Positions 45,654 to 54,667 of a stretch of DNA of 64,000 nucleotides are shown in pieces (within the stretch, counting starts at the first letter, position 1; each line of letters opens with the position of its first letter). The notes below the pieces were generated by a model. It saw only the letters and a program-made list of their open reading frames with translations. It did no database searches and was not told the DNA's origin. Source of the stretch: Nitrosomonas sp. JL21 (GTDB taxonomy: Bacteria; Pseudomonadota; Gammaproteobacteria; Burkholderiales; Nitrosomonadaceae); the NCBI RefSeq assembly GCF_009833095.1, contig NZ_QRCB01000018.1, positions 16,345-80,344 of the forward strand, given 5' to 3'. The translations under genes were made by a program, and so were the position numbers.

Positions 45654-46753
45654 TTTACAGCATGAACCCTGGCATTCATCGCCGTCCGACGGGTTTTGTC
45701 CTTGACCTGACCTGCCAATTGACCGCAGGCCGCGGAGATATCGTCGCCACGGGTTTTTCTCACAGTTGTCACATACCCCGCCTGCATCAATACATCGCGA
45801 AAAACCTCGATCGCCGCAGATGAAGAACGTTTAAACCCGGATCCTGGAAATGAATTGAATGGAATCAGATTGAATTTGCACGGAACATCGCGCACCAGCT
45901 CAACCAACTCACGAGCATGGGCAAGACTGTCATTGACACCATCTAGCATCACATACTCGAATGTAATGAAATCGCGAGGCGCTGCTGTCAAATAACGCTG
46001 ACAGGCCGCCAGCAACACTTCGAGCGGATATTTTTTATTGATCGGCACCAACTGATCGCGCAAGCTATCATTCGGTGCATGCAAGGATACGGCCAATGCA
46101 ACCGGGCAGCGTTCACGCAACCGGTCCATAGCTGGCACTAATCCCGACGTGCTGACAGTCACACGCCGGCGGGAAAGCCCATAGGCATGATCATCCAGCA
46201 TCAGATCCAATGCGGTCACGACATTCTCGAAATTGGCCAACGGTTCTCCCATGCCCATCATGACCACATTCGTGACTATCCGGTTTGCGTCCGAATCACA
46301 GTTATACGAAGTTTCTCTCAACGTCTTATTGGCAATCCACAATTGGCCAATGATCTCCGCCACCGTCAAATTGCGATTGAAGCCTTGCTTGCCGGTTGAA
46401 CAGAACGTACAGGCCAGCGCGCAGCCGACTTGACTGGAAACACATAAGGTGCCTCGATTAGCCTCAGGTATGAACACAGTCTCTATGCCATTACCTGCGC
46501 CCACCGCCAGCAACCACTTACGTGTTCCATCTGCGGCCACATGATCAGAAGTAATCTGCGGCGATTCAATGACTGCCACGGCGGTCAATTTTTCGCGCAG
46601 GCTTTTTGCCAGATCGCTCATATCGACAAAATCCGTGATGCCGAATTGATGAATCCATCGCATCAATTGCTTGGCACGAAAAGGCTTCTCCCCGATTTCA
46701 ACGCAGAAATCGGATAAACCCTTCAGACCGTAATCTAACAAATTGGTAGTCAC
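45650..46753 (-). CDS. rlmN: Dual-specificity 23S rRNA/tRNA adenine-C2 methyltransferase RlmN
   Basis: A 367-residue radical SAM enzyme methylating A2503 of 23S rRNA and A37 of some tRNAs. The cluster-binding motif is in [18 protein letters not shown] (CxxxCxxC); the catalytic second cysteine lies near the C-terminus in ISAACGQL, and GMGEPLANF is present. The start is GTG at 46753 (first residues TTNLLDYG); no ATG is available nearby. It lies 20 bases after ndk and overlaps pilW by four bases. Confidence 0.96.
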   Translation of the reverse strand: MTTNLLDYGLKGLSDFCVEIGEKPFRAKQLMRWIHQFGITDFVDMSDLAKSLREKLTAVAVIESPQITSDHVAADGTRKWLLAVGAGNGIETVFIPEANRGTLCVSSQVGCALACTFCSTGKQGFNRNLTVAEIIGQLWIANKTLRETSYNCDSDANRIVTNVVMMGMGEPLANFENVVTALDLMLDDHAYGLSRRRVTVSTSGLVPAMDRLRERCPVALAVSLHAPNDSLRDQLVPINKKYPLEVLLAACQRYLTAAPRDFITFEYVMLDGVNDSLAHARELVELVRDVPCKFNLIPFNSFPGSGFKRSSSAAIEVFRDVLMQAGYVTTVRKTRGDDISAACGQLAGQVKDKTRRTAMNARVHAVK

Positions 46754-46773
46754 TGCATGGGCCGCTTAAGCGC

Positions 46774-47199
46774 CTAACGAGAATGGATATTCAATGTTGG
46801 AAAAAAACAAGCAATTTCAACAGCAGCGGTTTCCGATGCATCCGAGCCATGAACGGCATTGGCATCGATACTGTCGGCAAAATCTGCCCGGATAGTACCT
46901 TTTTCAGCTTTTTTCGGATCCGTTGCGCCCATCAGATCGCGATTTTTTCTAATGGCATCGTCACCTTCCAGAACTTGCACCATGACAGGACCGGAAATCA
47001 TGAATCCAACCAAATCACGAAAGAACGGCCGCTCCCGATGAATCGCATAAAATTGCTCCGCTTCGGATTGTGACAAATGTACCATACGTGCTGCAATAAT
47101 CTTCAAACCATTTGATTCAAAGCGTGAATAAATTTGCCCAATTACATTTTTTGCAACAGCATCCGGCTTGATAATGGATAACGTTCTTTCAATGGCCAT
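46774..47199 (-). CDS. ndk: Nucleoside diphosphate kinase
   Basis: A 141-residue enzyme that equalises nucleoside triphosphate pools. [12 protein letters not shown] begins the fold, and the phosphorylated histidine lies in NAVHGSDA (near 117). ATG at 47199 with GGAGTATTTA upstream gives exactly the usual length; a further in-frame codon at 47211 is not needed. It is first in the long minus-strand block ndk-rlmN-pilW-rodZ-ispG-hisS-yfgM-bamB-der. Confidence 0.96.
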   Translation of the reverse strand: MAIERTLSIIKPDAVAKNVIGQIYSRFESNGLKIIAARMVHLSQSEAEQFYAIHRERPFFRDLVGFMISGPVMVQVLEGDDAIRKNRDLMGATDPKKAEKGTIRADFADSIDANAVHGSDASETAAVEIACFFPTLNIHSR

Positions 47200-47304
47200 T
47201 AAATACTCCAATTAATTAGTGAATTAATCGCCCATTTTAACAAAAAAAATCCATTGATTCGCAAAAAACATCCTGCAGCGCCGTTATTCGAAGCAAGGCA
47301 ACAG

Positions 47305-48159
47305 TCATGCAATGGGGCAGTCTGATCTATTCTTGTCACGAAAGTATCGTTTATTATCGTAATAGGCTTCATCGTTATTCGCTTCCACCCATCCGGGGTA
47401 ACCCAGCAATGGAATCGGCTGCAGATCAGCACTCGATGACAGTTTTTCTGATAGAAAAGATTCCAACATCGAATCGAGCACCTGCAATTGCCCCGTCTGG
47501 GCCTTCTTCAAAAACGCTTTATTCACATGAAAGATGATTCCTTTTCCTGTCATGCCGGGATAGGGATTGAGCGCTTTCTCATGCAATCCATGCCCAAATA
47601 TAAAAAAGCGCATCGAAGACAGCACTTCCTCACGTCTTCGCCAAAACAATTCCTTCCACTGAAAATTCTTCAATGATTCAATCAGCGCCTGTTCAGTGCA
47701 GACAACAATCACTCCCGACTCGTCGAATAACGTTGCCGCGTCTCTTAATGCGCCGCGATGCATCATTTGGCGTTCTGCTTCAAGGCATTGCATCTGATAA
47801 TGCAATTGATTCAGGATAGATTTGGCACGCGGAAAGACCAACCATACCAAAGCATTAAAAAAATCGTGCCAGTTATTCGTTCTTGTTTGCACTTCACCCG
47901 TTAAAAAGATTTTTGCTTCGTATTTCTGCTCAAGGGGCTGTTTTCCTGTGATTGCAGGAACAAAACTAATTTCCTTTCCCGAGCGCGTCTGTATTGACTG
48001 TCCTTGACCGATGCGCAACCGGTTTAACTCGGATAGCGCCGGCCACCGCTGCATTTCTGCGATAGGACGTTTCAAATGTTCAAAAATGCTGTATAGCGGG
48101 GAAGAATCAATAAAATGACGATTCCACAAGTCCGAAGATCCACTATTACCGCTCAGCAT
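47305..48159 (-). CDS. DUF3025 family protein
   Basis: A 284-residue soluble protein with the hallmark segment NNWHDFFNALVWLVFPRAK followed by LNQLHY (near 96-125), typical of DUF3025, found in Beta- and Gammaproteobacteria. No catalytic role is established for the family. There is no signal peptide. ATG start. It ends 93 bases before ndk and starts 40 bases after the EI24-type gene, all on the minus strand, so it may be co-transcribed with the latter. Confidence 0.82.
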   Translation of the reverse strand: MLSGNSGSSDLWNRHFIDSSPLYSIFEHLKRPIAEMQRWPALSELNRLRIGQGQSIQTRSGKEISFVPAITGKQPLEQKYEAKIFLTGEVQTRTNNWHDFFNALVWLVFPRAKSILNQLHYQMQCLEAERQMMHRGALRDAATLFDESGVIVVCTEQALIESLKNFQWKELFWRRREEVLSSMRFFIFGHGLHEKALNPYPGMTGKGIIFHVNKAFLKKAQTGQLQVLDSMLESFLSEKLSSSADLQPIPLLGYPGWVEANNDEAYYDNKRYFRDKNRSDCPIA

Positions 48160-48198
48160 CGCATTGAAACAGGGCCGGAAGGCACGAATTCATGTCGA

Positions 48199-48921
48199 TC
48201 ATTCGGCGATACTACGTTGTTCGCTTCCGGATCGGAGCTGCTTAAGATGATCCAATCCAAAATGAATGAATGCAAGCGCAGTGAAAATGGGCGCAAGAAA
48301 ATTCAGGACAGGAATAAATTGAACAAAACCCGTCAACAAGCCCAAACCCCATAATGAGTAGCGATTTTCAGCACAGATGGTTTTTATTTCCTGCTTGCTC
48401 GCATGCTCCGACAACGCATCGTATCGAAACAACTGCTGATTCATGAATGCAACGGCGACAAAAGGAACTACAATGCCCGCTCCCACTGTCCACAGTGGCA
48501 AAGTGACAATCCAGATCAATATGAAAATACCGCTGGCGAGTAATGCATTGATGACACTTCCGATGATATCCCCGCCATGCATGCGTTTGAGCTCAGGATA
48601 ACTGCGTTTCGCAACCAAATTGATCAACGCAGGCATTACAAAAATGGCGGTAATCAATAATGTCGTCATGATGATGAGCAACACCAGCAGCATCACGTTC
48701 AATAAGCTTTGAATGCTGGTTGCTATCCAGTCGGGTTCTACATTCTTCAACCATTCACCCAATGCTTGATGAGTGAATTGCGAGAAACTATCGCCGAACA
48801 TATAGCCTACCAGCAGCCAAAAAATTGTCGCGACCAGGATCGGCCAAATAATAATCCATGCAATCTTGAATCGAATCAAGTCACGGAAAGCATTCGCTAT
48901 GGCTTTAATGACAAATGACAT
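48199..48921 (-). CDS. EI24/CysZ-like inner-membrane protein
   Basis: A 240-residue protein of the EI24 (CysZ-related) family with about five hydrophobic segments (near 22-45, 75-105, 130-165, 205-225), and the conserved YSLWGLGLLTGFVQFIPVLNFLAP toward the end. CysZ transports sulfate, but many members in Betaproteobacteria are uncharacterised and no cys gene is next to it, so sulfate transport is not claimed. The ATG at 48921 is preferred to an in-frame TTG at 48933. Confidence 0.82.
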   Translation of the reverse strand: MSFVIKAIANAFRDLIRFKIAWIIIWPILVATIFWLLVGYMFGDSFSQFTHQALGEWLKNVEPDWIATSIQSLLNVMLLVLLIIMTTLLITAIFVMPALINLVAKRSYPELKRMHGGDIIGSVINALLASGIFILIWIVTLPLWTVGAGIVVPFVAVAFMNQQLFRYDALSEHASKQEIKTICAENRYSLWGLGLLTGFVQFIPVLNFLAPIFTALAFIHFGLDHLKQLRSGSEQRSIAE

Positions 48922-49173
48922 GTGAATCCACAATAAGTAAGCGCATCATCGAAAACTTAAAGATGCGATCGATTAATCAATACAATGAAGAAACTCCGAA
49001 GCGATCACGATCGTCATCTCAGACGTATCAGGACGCCATTCAATTATAAATAATTTAAATCGTCTGTCGTTATTACAATGACAAATTTTTGTTCGAAGTT
49101 ACTGCACCCATTTCCGGGTAGTATGGAATTCGGGAACTCTAGAATCACCATAGGCAGACATGGGCTTAAATGC

Positions 49174-49200
49174 TAAAGTTTCAAACAATCGTGTCGATTT
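49174..49200 (+). promoter_or_regulatory. FliA (sigma-28)-type promoter of flgM-flgN
   Basis: The -35 box TAAAGTTT (49174-49181) is identical to the consensus; after exactly 11 bases comes GTCGATTT (49193-49200), five of eight matches to GCCGATAA. It ends 36 bases before the flgM start, so the anti-sigma factor would be under control of the sigma factor it inhibits, as in enterobacteria. Confidence 0.7.
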
Positions 49201-49235
49201 AGCATTACAACCAAGCTTATCAAGAAGGAATGACC

Positions 49236-49541
49236 ATGAAAATAGATAAAACAATACAGCCCGTAACGACTGTTTCTGTCAGTGAAGGAAAAAGGCGCAT
49301 CGATATCACGCCCTCTCCAGCACCAGGACAAAATAATACCGTGCATCTGAGCCCCAATGCCGCTAAGCTGCAAAATGTCGACCATAGCTCTGCAAGCAGT
49401 TCCGTTGTCGACTCAGCTCGGGTGCAAGAAATAAAACAAGCGATTAGCGAAGGTAACTTCAAAATAAATCCTGAAGTCGTTGCTGACAGACTGCTGGAAA
49501 CCGTCAAAGAGTTGATAGAATCGAAAAAAGGTGCCATTTAA
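49236..49541 (+). CDS. flgM: Anti-sigma-28 factor FlgM
   Basis: A 101-residue, largely unstructured small protein with the FlgM C-terminal signature: VHLSPNAAKLQ then VDSARVQEIKQAISEGNFKI and NPEVVADRLLETV. It holds FliA inactive until the hook is complete and is then exported. ATG 49236 with AAGGAA upstream; another ATG two codons earlier overlaps that site. Its stop overlaps the flgN start (TAATG). A FliA-type promoter lies just upstream. fliA itself is at 51778-52494. Confidence 0.92.
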   Translation: MKIDKTIQPVTTVSVSEGKRRIDITPSPAPGQNNTVHLSPNAAKLQNVDHSSASSSVVDSARVQEIKQAISEGNFKINPEVVADRLLETVKELIESKKGAI

Positions 49542-49990
49542 TGATCGCTTCTTTGCTTTCGCCCAATTTTGTTACCGATTTAGGCTTTGAGAAAAAAGCA
49601 TTTGAATCATTTATCGAAATTTTGAAGAAAGAAGAACAAGCTCTGATGCAAGGGAAATTTGAAGAAATTGATCACCTTGTCACAGAAAAAACGCGCTTAA
49701 TAGAAAAATTGATCCACCTCGATGACCAGCGCAACAAATTTTTTCACAGCCAAGGCATTCGGCTGAACAACGTCAATGCCTGGCTGGAAGACTATTTTGT
49801 CGATCGTCCAAAAGCACGCACACTCTGGAATGAAGTAGTGGGACTGGCCAGAATTGCACAAACACTGAATCACACCAATAGCTTGATGACCTCAACCCTG
49901 CTTCAACAAAATCAGCGCGCATTCAGTGCATTGCATTGCGCAGCCGGAAATATCGCATTATATGGCCCCAAAGGCCAAACCTATCTCTAA
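49541..49990 (+). CDS. flgN: Flagellar export chaperone FlgN
   Basis: A 149-residue, mainly helical cytoplasmic protein of the FlgN family; heptad-like repeats (FIEILKKEEQALMQGKFEEID) and the LVTEKTRLIEKL helix match. It accompanies the hook-filament junction proteins FlgK and FlgL to the export gate. Translationally coupled to flgM by a TAATG overlap. flgA is not found before it in this window. It is followed by a 140-bp repeat element. Confidence 0.88.
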   Translation: MIASLLSPNFVTDLGFEKKAFESFIEILKKEEQALMQGKFEEIDHLVTEKTRLIEKLIHLDDQRNKFFHSQGIRLNNVNAWLEDYFVDRPKARTLWNEVVGLARIAQTLNHTNSLMTSTLLQQNQRAFSALHCAAGNIALYGPKGQTYL

Positions 49991-50130
49991 AAACCTTGAA
50001 AACGACCCCGCCTCGATCATAAGGCGGCGTTGCAGCCAAGTTCACAAGCTCATTTCACTACCTCTATACTTCTACGCTTTGCTTTGATTACTCTCGCCAT
50101 CCGCTGTTCGTCTTTTTCAGCGATTCCTTA
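49991..50130. repeat. 140-bp MITE-like element between flgN and motD
   Basis: The left end AAACCTTGAAAACGACC and the complement of the right end AAGGAATCGCTGAAAAAGACG are related to the GAAGCTCTGAAAAACG ends of the other dispersed repeats. Size is nearly the same as that of 19698-19840. It fills the space between the two convergent flagellar transcripts exactly: it begins after the flgN stop and its right end contains the motD stop codon. Confidence 0.5.
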
Positions 50131-50931
50131 ATCACGTTCTACATTGATCGGCAGTTCAGTCACTTTATCCGGATCATTCGCTAGAATCATCACCGCTACT
50201 CGCCGGTTTCGTTTTCTGCCTTCAGGCGTCTCATTCGTTTCAATCGGCTTGTTCGCGCCATACCCAATCGCCGTCAATCGACTGGCTTCAACCCCATGTT
50301 CGACGAATAACCGGATGACGCTGCTGGCTCGGGCGGAGGATAATTCCCAATTCGACGGAAAGTTGTCGGTGTGGATAGGGATATTATCGGTATGTCCTTC
50401 GACATGAATTTCATGCTCATGTCCTTTAATCACCTGGGCAACCGCTTTCAATGCCAAGCTGGAATTTTCTGCCAGATTAGCCTGACCGGGTGAAAAAAGC
50501 ACGCTCGCGCTGATCTCGACCGTAATCCCGAGCGTGCTCTGCGTCACCCGAACTTGACCATCCTTTACCAGTGGCTCCAGCGCCTCGAGTATGCTTTTGG
50601 CCATTCCACGCATTTTCTCCTGTTTCCTCATCTTCGGTGAATTCGGATCATCTACGGGTTTGATCGAATCGGCCAAGGTAGAGTCTGTTAACTGCACCGG
50701 AGAAAATTCAGACGATGGAGCGGATGTCAAATGCGAAGCTCCACTGCTGCTCTTGAATGCACTGACCAATGAATGACTGAGTACGCGATATTTCCCTTCA
50801 TTCACTGAAGAGATCGCATACATGACGACGAAAAACGCAAACAATAGCGTAATGAAGTCAGCATATGAAACCAACCAGCGCTCATGATTCTCCGCAGGCT
50901 CTTCATGTTGGGAAGTTTTTTTTCTGGCCAT
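50128..50931 (-). CDS. motD: Flagellar stator protein MotD (MotB-type)
   Basis: A 267-residue protein: cytoplasmic N-terminus, one membrane helix with the proton-channel aspartate (WLVSYADFITLLFAFFVV), a plug/linker region, then an OmpA-like peptidoglycan-binding domain (about 140-250; HTDNIPIHTDNFPSNWELS). It anchors the stator that drives flagellar rotation. The ATG at 50931 is used; a TTG at 50943 is in frame. Location after fliA and motC on the same strand matches the Pseudomonas motCD stator rather than motAB. Confidence 0.93.
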   Translation of the reverse strand: MARKKTSQHEEPAENHERWLVSYADFITLLFAFFVVMYAISSVNEGKYRVLSHSLVSAFKSSSGASHLTSAPSSEFSPVQLTDSTLADSIKPVDDPNSPKMRKQEKMRGMAKSILEALEPLVKDGQVRVTQSTLGITVEISASVLFSPGQANLAENSSLALKAVAQVIKGHEHEIHVEGHTDNIPIHTDNFPSNWELSSARASSVIRLFVEHGVEASRLTAIGYGANKPIETNETPEGRKRNRRVAVMILANDPDKVTELPINVERD

Positions 50932-50969
50932 CAGAATTCTCAAACATCTGTTTCATTGATAGGAATTAC

Positions 50970-51740
50970 TCAGACCATACTCCCAGGAAAATAACCTTTC
51001 AGCCGATTCTCAATGAATCGCGGATTCTCGCCGTTCGCAATGGCAACCAAGCCATCAATCAATATTTCCTGCATCACCACTTGCTCGCTGATAATGCTCT
51101 TTAGCTTATTGGCTATGGGCAAGCACACCAAATTCGCAAATCCCACGCCATAAATCGTGGCAACGAACGCAACCGCGATGCCGCTGCCAAGAAGATTAGG
51201 ATCACTCAAGTTTTCCATCACGTGGATCAGCCCCAGAACCGCACCCAAAATGCCAATGGTCGGTGCATATCCCCCCGCCGCTTCCCAAATCTTAGCGGAT
51301 TGACGTTGATGTGCCTCCAGCGCGGAAATATCTATTTCCAACGCCTCCCGCAATTTTTCAGCAGTACTTCCATCGGCAAGCAACTGCAAGCCCTTCTTTA
51401 CAAAAGGATCTTTCAAGAGTGACACATGAGATTCAAGTGCCAGCAACCCCTCTTTTCGCGCGATCTGAGCCCAATTAATAATTTGCTTGATCACGGCCTG
51501 CGGTGAATTCACCGGCGGATAAAATACCCATGCGCTCATTTTGACGCCGTTGATAAATACGCTTACCGGGCTTTGCAGTAATACCGCGCCGATGGTGCCG
51601 CCCATCACGATGAGGAATGCCGCCGCTTGAACGAGCGAACCGACATGCCCTCCCTCCAGAATTTGTCCGCCAATGATGGCGGCGAAGGCCAGCACGATAC
51701 CCGCAGCGCTGTTAATATCCATTTTTGAGTTTTTATTCAT
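50970..51740 (-). CDS. motC: Flagellar stator protein MotC (MotA-type)
   Basis: A 256-residue inner-membrane protein of the MotA/ExbB class with four membrane helices (near 10-30, 35-50, 150-170, 185-205), the proline-containing PTIGILGAVLGLIHVM and the cytoplasmic charged loop that contacts FliG. Together with MotD it makes the ion-driven stator. Start uncertain between ATG 51740 and ATG 51722. Thirty-seven bases separate it from fliA. Confidence 0.92.
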   Translation of the reverse strand: MNKNSKMDINSAAGIVLAFAAIIGGQILEGGHVGSLVQAAAFLIVMGGTIGAVLLQSPVSVFINGVKMSAWVFYPPVNSPQAVIKQIINWAQIARKEGLLALESHVSLLKDPFVKKGLQLLADGSTAEKLREALEIDISALEAHQRQSAKIWEAAGGYAPTIGILGAVLGLIHVMENLSDPNLLGSGIAVAFVATIYGVGFANLVCLPIANKLKSIISEQVVMQEILIDGLVAIANGENPRFIENRLKGYFPGSMV

Positions 51741-51777
51741 CCAGAATACTCAATTCCATTGAATCATCATAAGCAGC

Positions 51778-52494
51778 TCAGGTATTTCTCAAACGGCTGC
51801 GAAGACGCGCAATCGCCTGTGTGTGCAACTGACAGATCCGGGATTCACTGACGCCCATCACTTCACCGATTTCCCTCAGGTTCATTTCCTGCTCATAATG
51901 CATCCCCATCACCTGTTTTTCCCGCGGTGGAAGATTATCTATCGCGGCAATCAATTGATTCCGGAAATTCTCATCCAGCAACGCATTCAGCGGATCACCA
52001 TCGGCATCGACCACCAGCCGATCCAGAAAAGGCTCTTCATCATCCTGCTGAAAATCCTCGTAATAAATCAGTTGCGCACCACGGGCATTTTGTAAGGTGT
52101 CATGATACTCATCCAGTGACATCTCCAACTCTTGCGCCAGATCCTGTTCACTCGGCGCACAACCGTGCCGTTGCTCCAAAACGCTTACCGCCGCTTCGAT
52201 ACGGCGCATCTTCTTCCGCAAGCTGCGCGGCAACCAATCCGCTTCACGCAGCTCATCCAGAATGGAGCCACGGATGCGCTGAGCAGCATAGCTTTCAAAT
52301 TGCCGCCCATAGGAACCTTCATAACGATTGATGGCATCCAGCAATCCCATCATGCCCGCTTGAATCAAATCATCGACTTGTACACTTGCAGGCAAGCGCG
52401 TCATCATATGATAGGCAATACGTTTGACGAGGGGCGTAAACTCTGCCACAAACTGTTCTTTGTCAACTGCTTTGGTTCCAGTCGCTGTATACAT
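51778..52494 (-). CDS. fliA: Flagellar sigma factor FliA (sigma-28)
   Basis: A 238-residue sigma factor of the FliA/WhiG type. Regions 2 (VQVDDLIQAGMMGLLDAINR...FESYAAQRIRGSILDELR), 3 and 4 (LREIGEVMGVSESRICQLHTQAIARLR) are complete. It directs transcription of late flagellar and motility genes; candidate targets in this window are the promoters at 49174 (flgM) and 18835 (yjfB). ATG start, six bases after the flhG stop. No own promoter seen; probably read from flhA-flhF-flhG. Confidence 0.95.
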   Translation of the reverse strand: MYTATGTKAVDKEQFVAEFTPLVKRIAYHMMTRLPASVQVDDLIQAGMMGLLDAINRYEGSYGRQFESYAAQRIRGSILDELREADWLPRSLRKKMRRIEAAVSVLEQRHGCAPSEQDLAQELEMSLDEYHDTLQNARGAQLIYYEDFQQDDEEPFLDRLVVDADGDPLNALLDENFRNQLIAAIDNLPPREKQVMGMHYEQEMNLREIGEVMGVSESRICQLHTQAIARLRSRLRNT

Positions 52495-52500
52495 AATCGC

Positions 52501-53397
52501 TCACACCGTAAAGTTTTCCATACTCAAATGGCTCATTCGAATCAACCGCTGCATAAAATTTTCAACTCCTCCGGGAGATTTATCCGGACATGAAGAACGG
52601 GAAACCCGTTCCGCCAGTTGCCTGAAACAAATCGAAGCCAGAGAAACCGGAAATGCCTCAATCACTGATCGACGCAGTTGCGTGGCACCACGCAATTTCT
52701 CGTCACTGTACACATAGCCCATGAATTCGAGCGTAACGGTCAGATATTGATTAGCAACCATGAATAAATTGTGATAAATGGCGAGCGCCTCCGATTCAGA
52801 ATCCACCTTATTCACGAGAATAAGGAAATGTTGCTTGGCATATTCCTGACTCATGATCTTGATGAGTGCATAAGCCCCGGTCAGTGATCCCGCCGAGCCT
52901 GAAATGACGATCATCACTTGCTCGGATGCGAGGCTCAATGGCAACACGTGGGTATTTCCGGTCATTGCGGTATCGATCAGCACCACATCAATGTCACGGG
53001 TAAATTCGGAAAAGCTTTTGATCAACCAGTCCTGTTCATCCTGATTGAGCTTGTTGAGCACTTGAATACCCCGCATCGCAGAGACGATCGTGATATTGTC
53101 CGGCCCCTGCAGCATCACCTGATCCAATGTTTTATCGCGATTGATGACGTGCAACAGATCAAAGCGCGCTTGCAGACCGAGGTTAGAGCAGATATTGTTG
53201 TGGCAGGGATTCTCATCGATCAATAACACGCGCTGTCCCTCCCTCGCCAAGGCCGCGGCCAGGTTGATCACCACGCTGGTTTTACCGACCCGGGCTTTTC
53301 CACCGGCTATGGTAAAAACCCGCGCCGTCTGTGGCGTCTGGCATATCATCAAGCTTCTCAGGCCGGCCGCTTGATCACGATCGCTCATTTTAGTCAT
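52501..53397 (-). CDS. flhG: Flagellar number regulator FlhG (FleN, MinD-like ATPase)
   Basis: A 298-residue ParA/MinD-type ATPase limiting flagellar number together with FlhF. The Walker A region reads GGKARVGKTS: the signature lysine and GKT remain, but the usual KGGVGKT glycines are replaced by A-R. The second segment LLIDENPCHNNICSNLGL replaces the usual DADLGLAN. The C-terminal amphipathic part is present. Start chosen at ATG 53397, just overlapping the flhF stop; ATG 53388 and 53445 are alternatives. ATPase properties could differ from model FlhG. Confidence 0.88.
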   Translation of the reverse strand: MTKMSDRDQAAGLRSLMICQTPQTARVFTIAGGKARVGKTSVVINLAAALAREGQRVLLIDENPCHNNICSNLGLQARFDLLHVINRDKTLDQVMLQGPDNITIVSAMRGIQVLNKLNQDEQDWLIKSFSEFTRDIDVVLIDTAMTGNTHVLPLSLASEQVMIVISGSAGSLTGAYALIKIMSQEYAKQHFLILVNKVDSESEALAIYHNLFMVANQYLTVTLEFMGYVYSDEKLRGATQLRRSVIEAFPVSLASICFRQLAERVSRSSCPDKSPGGVENFMQRLIRMSHLSMENFTV

Positions 53398-54667
53398 GAT
53401 GGAATCCCGCAAATGACTTTTCGTTGGAGCGCACGGATTCTTCATCCTGCTTACCAGCCATGATCAGAGCAAATTCGGCATCTTGCAGCGTAAAAGCAGA
53501 TTCTCCAGGAGAGGATTTGAAAATTCGATGCAACAGATAGCGCGCATTGGCCGCATGGATATCTTCGGGCACTTTTTGACCGTTCGTCACATAGTGCAGC
53601 ATCAGTTTCCGCCGGATCACGGCATCCAGCGCGACACCCAAACTGGCCGCCTCATCGATCTTGGTGATGATGCAACCAAAGATGCCATCGTTTTGATAAG
53701 CGGAAATCACCTCATCCAGCGTTTTACCATTCGATGCCGCGCTCAGGATGAGCATACGCTTGATGTCGGCACCGCAATTGCTCAACATGGCCGACTGTTC
53801 CGCAACCATGTGATCGCGCTGGCTCATGCCTATGGTGTCGATCAATACCATGTGCTTATTCCTGAGCTCATACAAGGTCAATTGCAAGTCATCGGTATCT
53901 TTGATGTTTCGAACCGGAATGCCCAACAACTGGCCATAGATTTTCAGTTGTTCATGGCCGCCGATGCGATAGCTGTCGGTTGTCAGCAACGCTACTTTGT
54001 CAGCGCCGTGACGGATCACGCATCGCGCAGCAAGTTTGGCGGTGGTCGTGGTTTTACCGACGCCGGTCGGTCCTATCAACGCATAGATTCCGCCCTTTTC
54101 AACCATTTCATCGCTGGCTCCGGTATGCAAATTGGAGGTCAACGCGGCCATCGCCTGCTTCAGGCTTTGTTCATAATCAAAATCCGGGGTCAATTTATCC
54201 ACTAAACGACGCGACAGTTGCGGGCTGAAACCCACATCCAGCAAGGTTCGCAAAATCTTCATCTTTTCAGGCTTGCGCTGGGTGTAATTCCCCCATGCCA
54301 CCGTCGCCAATTGATCTTCCAGCGTAGTTTTCATCGCATGGATCTCTGCGATGATATCGTGCATCAGCGATACGGAAATCTCCGGCGTTGCTTTCGGCGG
54401 CTCGATCAGTTCTTGCGTCACCGCAGGCACTTTCGAATAGACCGGTGCCGCAGGCTGTTGTTTCTCGCTTTTGACCATTTGAGCACCATGTGGCAATGCA
54501 GTTGGTATATCAACCAAACCCGACATTTCCGCATCCGCCAATGCCATGATTTCTACACCATTCTTCGTCTTTCGATTGGAAAGGATCACTGCGTCATCGC
54601 CGAGTTCTTCCTTGACCTGCCGCAAGGCTTCTTTTGATGTGGATGCAAGGTATCGTTTTACTTTCAT
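53390..54667 (-). CDS. flhF: Flagellar biosynthesis GTPase FlhF
   Basis: A 425-residue SRP-type GTPase that sets the polar position of flagella. A B domain (about 1-120), an N domain, and the G domain (about 190-400) are seen, with P-loop LIGPTGVGKTTTTAKLAA, DTIGMSQRDHM (usually DTAG) and the TKIDEAASLG guanine motif. ATG overlaps the flhA stop (ATGA). With FlhG it implies a polar flagellum. Confidence 0.95.
   Translation of the reverse strand: MKVKRYLASTSKEALRQVKEELGDDAVILSNRKTKNGVEIMALADAEMSGLVDIPTALPHGAQMVKSEKQQPAAPVYSKVPAVTQELIEPPKATPEISVSLMHDIIAEIHAMKTTLEDQLATVAWGNYTQRKPEKMKILRTLLDVGFSPQLSRRLVDKLTPDFDYEQSLKQAMAALTSNLHTGASDEMVEKGGIYALIGPTGVGKTTTTAKLAARCVIRHGADKVALLTTDSYRIGGHEQLKIYGQLLGIPVRNIKDTDDLQLTLYELRNKHMVLIDTIGMSQRDHMVAEQSAMLSNCGADIKRMLILSAASNGKTLDEVISAYQNDGIFGCIITKIDEAASLGVALDAVIRRKLMLHYVTNGQKVPEDIHAANARYLLHRIFKSSPGESAFTLQDAEFALIMAGKQDEESVRSNEKSFAGFHHD

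Noticed and set aside
53483..54205. 240-codon plus-strand frame opposite flhF
   Set aside because: Antisense shadow of the GTPase domain.
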